Shown here piece by piece: positions 58,525 to 64,000 of a stretch of 64,000 nt of DNA. Numbering within the stretch: position 1 is the stretch's first letter; each line of letters begins with the position of its first letter. The translations under genes were made by a program, and so were the position numbers. Source of the stretch: an uncultured Prevotella sp. (GTDB lineage: Bacteria > Bacteroidota > Bacteroidia > Bacteroidales > Bacteroidaceae). The notes below the pieces were generated by a model. The model saw only the letters and a list, made by a program, of their open reading frames with translations. It did no database searches and was not told the origin of the DNA. The stretch spans positions 1 through 64,000 of the forward strand of contig CAMOVK010000003.1 in assembly GCA_946627325.1 (NCBI GenBank), in the 5' to 3' direction.

Positions 58525-59628
58525 TTAAGGTTGTGTTATGTTTGCTGAAAGTTGTTTCGGCAATGCCTCGCGATTGAGAAACAGATATGTGGTATTGAGC
58601 ATTATATAGTCGCGCGACATATACCAGATTCCCTTATACATTCCACTTTTGCCCCATGAGTTTTTAACCATGTAGTAAGGTTTACCTTCTTCGTCGATGG
58701 CTTTGCCGTAGATTAGCATCACATGGTCGTAAGTGAACTGCCAGTTATCCCATTGTTCTTGTCGTAATTGTTGTGAAGGCACAACGCTGTCGGGTAAGAA
58801 AGCCAGCCCTGTACGAGTGAAATCGCCTGTTACATCGCCACCCCAAGCTACAGTATATCCTGCATCAATCGCTTCGTCGAGAATGCTCATCAACATTTCG
58901 ATAGGTATGTTGTAGCTCGGCTTAAGTCGCCATTTGTAGGGAGCTTCAATAACAAACCATTTGAAAAAGGGATGGTGTGTGTAGCTCGTTAAACTTATAT
59001 AGTCGTTTGCATTTATGCCTAAACTTTTGGCAAACGATAAGGGAGTGTAAGTAGCACCCTCAAAATTGAATGTTTCAGGACATTTGCCGATATATTTTTC
59101 AATAACCTTTTCCACGCTATCTCGCCAGCCGACCATCGGTTCTTTGGCTTTTTCACATACAATGCTGCTCACCGTCTGTTCCAGCTCAGGAAAAAACACA
59201 CTGAAATTGGCAAGAGAGTCGCCTGTGAGCGAACCCGGAGCAGGCATGGATTGCTCGGGGCAAATGCCGTAATTGGTTAAAACGTCGAACACGTCATCAC
59301 ACGATCCTCCTTCAGATATCTGGCTATATCCGTGCATCCTCACATGGTGGGTAGCGCAATCCATATAGTCTTTTCCCACAACAAACATTTCGCAAAGATC
59401 GTATTCCTTGCCAGTCTTTCGTAAAAGTTCACTCTCGATGTACCCGAGAGTGGCATAAGCCCAGCAGGTTCCGCTCCGATATTGATTTTTTACACTTGTT
59501 ATAGGGTTTTCTTTAATAATCGTAAACCACTTCTCTTTGCTCGTTGATGAAGCCAATTTTTGCAAGTGTTCCTGTGCGGTGGATGTCAAAAAACACAACA
59601 TCGCAGCTACGAAAGTTATTGTTCTCAT
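58525..59628 (-). CDS. C1-family cysteine peptidase (aminopeptidase C/bleomycin hydrolase-like), secreted
   Basis: YRSGTCWAYATLGYIESEL catalytic Cys, TYDHVMLIYG His, MVKNSWG Asn. Confidence 0.93.
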   Translation of the reverse strand: MRTITFVAAMLCFLTSTAQEHLQKLASSTSKEKWFTIIKENPITSVKNQYRSGTCWAYATLGYIESELLRKTGKEYDLCEMFVVGKDYMDCATHHVRMHGYSQISEGGSCDDVFDVLTNYGICPEQSMPAPGSLTGDSLANFSVFFPELEQTVSSIVCEKAKEPMVGWRDSVEKVIEKYIGKCPETFNFEGATYTPLSFAKSLGINANDYISLTSYTHHPFFKWFVIEAPYKWRLKPSYNIPIEMLMSILDEAIDAGYTVAWGGDVTGDFTRTGLAFLPDSVVPSQQLRQEQWDNWQFTYDHVMLIYGKAIDEEGKPYYMVKNSWGKSGMYKGIWYMSRDYIMLNTTYLFLNREALPKQLSANITQP

Positions 59629-59901
59629 GGTGATTAGTTCTTTTTATGTTTATACATTATATTTTTGCAGCGATATTCGACTTTGTATTGTTGATAAATT
59701 TATCATTGCAGTTCTCGTCTTTACAAAAATGTACTTAATTGTGTTACACCGCAAAGATAAGCAATAATTTTCTGAATACGATTTATTTCGTTAATTTTGC
59801 ATACATCGTCAACAACAAGATAAAAAAACAAACTAAGTTTTGCTTAAAACCATATAGTGAGGCAGTCTATAGCATATCCCTTTTTCCGACCATTTTACGT
59901 T

Positions 59902-61080
59902 ATGTTAAAACCCGTTGGAACACGATGCAATCTGCGTTGTGAGTATTGCTATTACCTTGATAAACAATATCTTTCAGCATCGAGCAAAGGGGTAACAATG
60001 AGCCATTCGATACTCGAAAAGTTTGTTCGCGAGTATATAGAAGCACAACCAACCGACAATGTGTTATTTATCTGGCATGGTGGCGAACCGCTCATTTTGC
60101 CTATATCGTTTTACGAAAACGCTTTAGAACTTCAGCAAAAATACGCTAATGGGAAGCGCATAGAAAATGCTATTCAGACCAATGCTACACTGATAACTGA
60201 TGATTGGTGTCGATTTTTGAAAAGTAATAGATTTCTCGTAGGTGTGTCGATTGATGGCACTCGTGAAATGCACAACCACTATCGCACGACAGCCGATGGC
60301 AGACCTTCGTTTGATAGCGTATGTAGAGGAATAGACCTACTCAATAAACACAGTGTTGAGTGGAATGTGCTTGCAACAGTCAATCGTTTCAATGCCGACA
60401 AAGCAAAGGAATTTTATCGTTTCTTTCGAAATATAGGATGTCGATTTCTGCAATTTACCCCCGTAGTTGAGCGCACCGACAATTGTAAGGACAGCCACCG
60501 ACTTGTATCGGGCAATCAACCTAATGGTATTCTGACTGATTATTCAATTACCCCACAACAATGGGGCGAGTTCCTCTGTGAAGTCTTCGACGAATGGATA
60601 CAACGCGATGTGGGAGATATATTCGTACAGATATTCGATGCTACACTCGCCAATTGGATGGGCGAACAGCCTGGTTTGTGTATGCTATCTGCCCACTGTG
60701 GTCATGCTGCCGCGATGGAAGCAGATGGTACACTCTATTCGTGCGACCATTTTGTCTTTCCACAAAATAGAATTGGCAATATACATAACGACTCACTTAA
60801 GTCGATAATACACTCTGAGCAGCAACGGCAATTTTCGCTGTCGAAGGTGGACAAACTGCCTCGCCGATGCCATGAATGTAAATTTCTCTTTGCTTGTTAT
60901 GGTGAATGTCCAAAAAATAGGTTTCTCTATGATAAGTTCGACCCTTATCCCCACAACTATCTATGCGATGGTTATCTACGATTTTTTGCTCATACAGCTC
61001 CCTATTTCGACGCTATGAAATCCGCGATACTTTCAGGCAATTCCCCAAGCTCATTGATGCGAGAAATGAAAAACAATTAA
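59902..61080 (+). CDS. Anaerobic sulfatase maturase (radical SAM/SPASM)
   Basis: CNLRCEYCYYLDK radical-SAM motif and C-terminal SPASM cysteines (CHECKFLFACYGECPKNRF); directly upstream of a sulfatase. Confidence 0.93.
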   Translation: MLKPVGTRCNLRCEYCYYLDKQYLSASSKGVTMSHSILEKFVREYIEAQPTDNVLFIWHGGEPLILPISFYENALELQQKYANGKRIENAIQTNATLITDDWCRFLKSNRFLVGVSIDGTREMHNHYRTTADGRPSFDSVCRGIDLLNKHSVEWNVLATVNRFNADKAKEFYRFFRNIGCRFLQFTPVVERTDNCKDSHRLVSGNQPNGILTDYSITPQQWGEFLCEVFDEWIQRDVGDIFVQIFDATLANWMGEQPGLCMLSAHCGHAAAMEADGTLYSCDHFVFPQNRIGNIHNDSLKSIIHSEQQRQFSLSKVDKLPRRCHECKFLFACYGECPKNRFLYDKFDPYPHNYLCDGYLRFFAHTAPYFDAMKSAILSGNSPSSLMREMKNN

Positions 61081-61094
61081 ATAGGAGAATAAAT

Positions 61095-62642
61095 ATGAAG
61101 AAATACATAAACAATAAGTCTTGTCGGTTAATAGCCTACTCATCGTTGCAAGCTCTATTACCCATGTTTGCAATGGCAGAAGAGCGACCGAATATCATTC
61201 TTTTTATGGTCGATGACATGGGATGGCAAGACACGTCGGTGCCATTTTGGTCTGAACGAACGCCGCTGAACGAACGTTTTGAAACTCCAGCCATGCAGCG
61301 ACTTGCAGGCGAGGGAATGCTCTTCACACAAGCCTATGCAGCTCCAATAAGTTCGCCAAGTCGCTGTTCGCTCATGACAGGAGCAAATGCTGCCCGCCAT
61401 AGAGTGACCAACTGGACTCTGAGACAAGATGAATCTACCGATATTGATGATGCTAACGTGGAAACACCAGCATGGAACTGGAACGGAATATCGCAGACAC
61501 AGGGAGTGAGAAATACATTCTATGCACGCTCCTTTGTAGATATACTCCAACAAAACGGATATCGCACCATACATATAGGAAAAGCCCATTGGGGAGCAAC
61601 TGGCACCCCTGGCGAACGACCTGAACACTTTGGTTTTGAGAAAAATATAGCAGGGCATGCCGCAGGTGGTCCCGCAACTTATCTGAGCGAACAGAATTAT
61701 GGTCACGACAACGATGGCAATCCAACGTCGATAATGCATGTACCCGACCTCGAGAAGTATTGGCAGACAGGAACATTCCTGACAGAAGCACTCACGCGCG
61801 AATGTCTTGCTCAACTCGATAGTGCCAAAGCCGATGGCAGACCATTCTACCTCTATATGTCGCACTATGCCGTACACATTCCCATAGACCGTGATATGCG
61901 GTTTTACGATAAGTATATCAAAAAAGGATTGTCAACCAAAGAAGCAGCATACGCATCACTTATCGAAGGTATGGACAAGAGTTTGAACGATATACTTCAA
62001 TGGCTCGACAGCAACGATATGGCGGATAACACAATAGTAATCTTCATGAGTGACAACGGAGGATATGCATCGGGCAGTTACTACCGCGATGAACCTCTTT
62101 TTACACAAAATGCCCCCTTACGCTCGGGGAAAGGGTCGCTGCTTGAAGGGGGAATACGTTTGCCAATGATTGTTCGGTGGAAAGGCATAACGCAGCCAGC
62201 ATCGAAATGTGATAAGTATATCATGATAGAAGATTTCTATCCCTCTATACTCGAAATGGCTGGAATACAACACTACGAAGTGCCACAAACAATCGATGGT
62301 CGCAGTTTTGTACCATTATGTAAGGGTAGTAACGACACTTCGAGAGGTCGTGCACTCATTTGGAACTACCCAAATATCTGGGGAAATAATGGTCCGGGAA
62401 TAAATCTCAATTGTGCTATTCGTCTTGACCAATGGAAACTTATCTATTATTATCAAACAGGCGAAAAAGAACTATACGACATCGATAGCGACATCAGCGA
62501 AGAGCACAATCTTGCATCTACACGTCCAGACATCGTGCGAAAACTATCCCGCCGACTGGGTCGAACCCTCCGCAGTATGAGTGCTCAACGACCTATAAAC
62601 AAACACACAGGTAAACCATTCCCCTGGCCAGATGGGAAATAA
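61095..62642 (+). CDS. Secreted sulfatase, Ser-type (S-x-P-S-R)
   Basis: NIILFMVDDMGWQD, active-site SSPSR (first Ser codon 61350-61352), IGKAHWGATG; start MKKYINNK at 61095. Confidence 0.93.
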   Translation: MKKYINNKSCRLIAYSSLQALLPMFAMAEERPNIILFMVDDMGWQDTSVPFWSERTPLNERFETPAMQRLAGEGMLFTQAYAAPISSPSRCSLMTGANAARHRVTNWTLRQDESTDIDDANVETPAWNWNGISQTQGVRNTFYARSFVDILQQNGYRTIHIGKAHWGATGTPGERPEHFGFEKNIAGHAAGGPATYLSEQNYGHDNDGNPTSIMHVPDLEKYWQTGTFLTEALTRECLAQLDSAKADGRPFYLYMSHYAVHIPIDRDMRFYDKYIKKGLSTKEAAYASLIEGMDKSLNDILQWLDSNDMADNTIVIFMSDNGGYASGSYYRDEPLFTQNAPLRSGKGSLLEGGIRLPMIVRWKGITQPASKCDKYIMIEDFYPSILEMAGIQHYEVPQTIDGRSFVPLCKGSNDTSRGRALIWNYPNIWGNNGPGINLNCAIRLDQWKLIYYYQTGEKELYDIDSDISEEHNLASTRPDIVRKLSRRLGRTLRSMSAQRPINKHTGKPFPWPDGK

Positions 62643-62766
62643 CTCTTGTGGAATTGGGTTTTTCGCAAAAAAGCATATTTTCTTTTTTCAATGTTTTAAG
62701 CATTTTATGTGCGTGATAAGACAAAAAATAGTATTTTCGCGGGCAGATAATTAAAGTTTTTTACAA

Positions 62767-64000
62767 ATGAAGAAATTACTTTTATTGACGTTAGCTCTCT
62801 TGATGGTGGCATTTGGAAGGGCTGGTTTTAATATGCTCCAACACAAAAATATCGGCGGAGACGATGACCTTACTAAATATGTAAACACGCGAATAGGTAC
62901 GGGTGGACACGGACATACGTTTCTCGGTGCGAATGTTCCATTCTCTCTTGTTCAACTCGGACCAACGGAACCTACTCGTGGTTGGGACTGGTGCTCGGGC
63001 TATCACGACAGCGACTCTGTGTTGATAGGCTTCGGACATATGCATCTGAGCGGCACAGGTATTGGCGAACTGGGAGATATAGCTCTATTACCGATAAGCA
63101 GAACTGACCAAAAAGAAATTATTTTTAATCACAGACAAGAGAATGCCAGACCTGGCTATTATTCCCTTATGGCGACTAATCCAGATGTACTTGTTGAGCT
63201 GACAGCTTCGGAACGAGTGGGATGGCATCGTTACACACCAAAGGGAAAAGAACAATCGCTCCTCATAAGACTCGACCTGAAACAAGGAATTGGATGGGAC
63301 AAGCATGTAGAGAGTAGTTTTAGGCGAATATCTTCGACAAAGATTTCTGGTTATCGACGTTCATCTGGATGGGCAAAAGACCAACAGATATTCTTCGCTA
63401 TGGAATTTTCTTCGCCAGTTGCAATAGAGAAAACAGAAGGCGATACTATTTGCTATCTGCGAGCCAATAATCTATCAAAACCTCTTTTAATTAAAGTAGC
63501 CCTCTCGCCTGTGAGCACAGACAATGCATGGCTAAACATGCAAGTGGAAGCAAGTGGATGGAATTTCGATGATGCGGTGGAAAATGCACGTCGGAAATGG
63601 AATGACCAATTGTCGAAAATAAAAATATCTACTACCGATGAAGCTCGTCGCAGGGTGTTCTATACAGCAATGTATCATTCGATGACAGCACCATCGGTCT
63701 TCTCCGATGTGAATGGCGATTATCGCGGAGCCGATGGTAAAACACACAAAGGTGACTTTGTAGCATACACAACACTTTCGCTTTGGGACACATATCGGGC
63801 ACAACATCCGCTCATGACGATCATTCATCCCGAACGTCAGCGTGATATGGCAAAGACATTTATCAACATCTTTCGTGAACAGGGAAAACTGCCCGTATGG
63901 CACTTGATGGGTAACGAGACCGATTGTATGGTGGGTAACCCCGGAATTCCAGTGTTGGCAGACCTCGTTATGAAGGGTTTTGTTGATGATAAGGAAACGG
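62767..64000 (+). CDS. GH92-type alpha-mannosidase, 5' part (runs off window)
   Basis: MKKLLLLTLALL...LTKYVNTRIGTGGHGHTFLGANVPFSLVQLGPTEPTRGWDWCSGYHDSDSVLIGFGHMHLSGTG; open to window end. Confidence 0.93.
   Translation, partial: MKKLLLLTLALLMVAFGRAGFNMLQHKNIGGDDDLTKYVNTRIGTGGHGHTFLGANVPFSLVQLGPTEPTRGWDWCSGYHDSDSVLIGFGHMHLSGTGIGELGDIALLPISRTDQKEIIFNHRQENARPGYYSLMATNPDVLVELTASERVGWHRYTPKGKEQSLLIRLDLKQGIGWDKHVESSFRRISSTKISGYRRSSGWAKDQQIFFAMEFSSPVAIEKTEGDTICYLRANNLSKPLLIKVALSPVSTDNAWLNMQVEASGWNFDDAVENARRKWNDQLSKIKISTTDEARRRVFYTAMYHSMTAPSVFSDVNGDYRGADGKTHKGDFVAYTTLSLWDTYRAQHPLMTIIHPERQRDMAKTFINIFREQGKLPVWHLMGNETDCMVGNPGIPVLADLVMKGFVDDKET

Noticed and set aside
61158-61877. 239-aa minus ORF within the sulfatase
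   Set aside because: Antisense shadow of a confirmed sulfatase reading frame; Cys/His-rich composition is not protein-like.
62661-62690. gcaaaaaagcatattttcttttttc between sulfatase and GH92, resembling one repeat unit
   Set aside because: Only one degenerate unit in an A/T-rich spacer, without TCCAAC linkers; insufficient to call a seventh copy.

Overview
The window looks like ordinary chromosomal DNA from a Bacteroidota bacterium. A Prevotella/Bacteroidales origin is inferred from Bacteroidota-type family content (BatA-E/MoxR operon, DUF4494, DUF3822, DUF4369, DUF2027-Smr, NagB-PIG-L fusion) and TTG-N19/20-TAnnTTTG promoters. I support about 55 coding regions, mostly housekeeping (PFOR/NifJ, RecF, Def, RuvX, QueA, NadE, Prs, RibH, RsmD, TamB, NagB). 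There is also a glycan-related end (sulfatase, sulfatase maturase, GH92) and a polyprenyl-phosphate-sugar-type glycosyltransfer cluster. I recognised no tRNA, rRNA, CRISPR array, prophage or IS element. The strongest unexplained signal is a dispersed family of six intergenic arrays of about 90-113 bp (near 1.6, 12.2, 22.55, 32.2, 41.8 and 56.65 kb). Each is built from about four or five diverged 22-bp imperfectly palindromic units (consensus roughly TCGRAAAGCATAYCTTTCCAAC), often ending in CTTTCCAAATTC. The first five are spaced about 10 kb apart. Other signals include a symmetric face-to-face promoter/palindrome at 29766-29851, an 18-bp inverted repeat overlapping the ferredoxin promoter, a 16-residue tandem repeat at the C-terminus of a truncated CDS at the left edge, and shared TTAA stop codons between convergent genes. 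All family names are from reading protein motifs; no database search was run.
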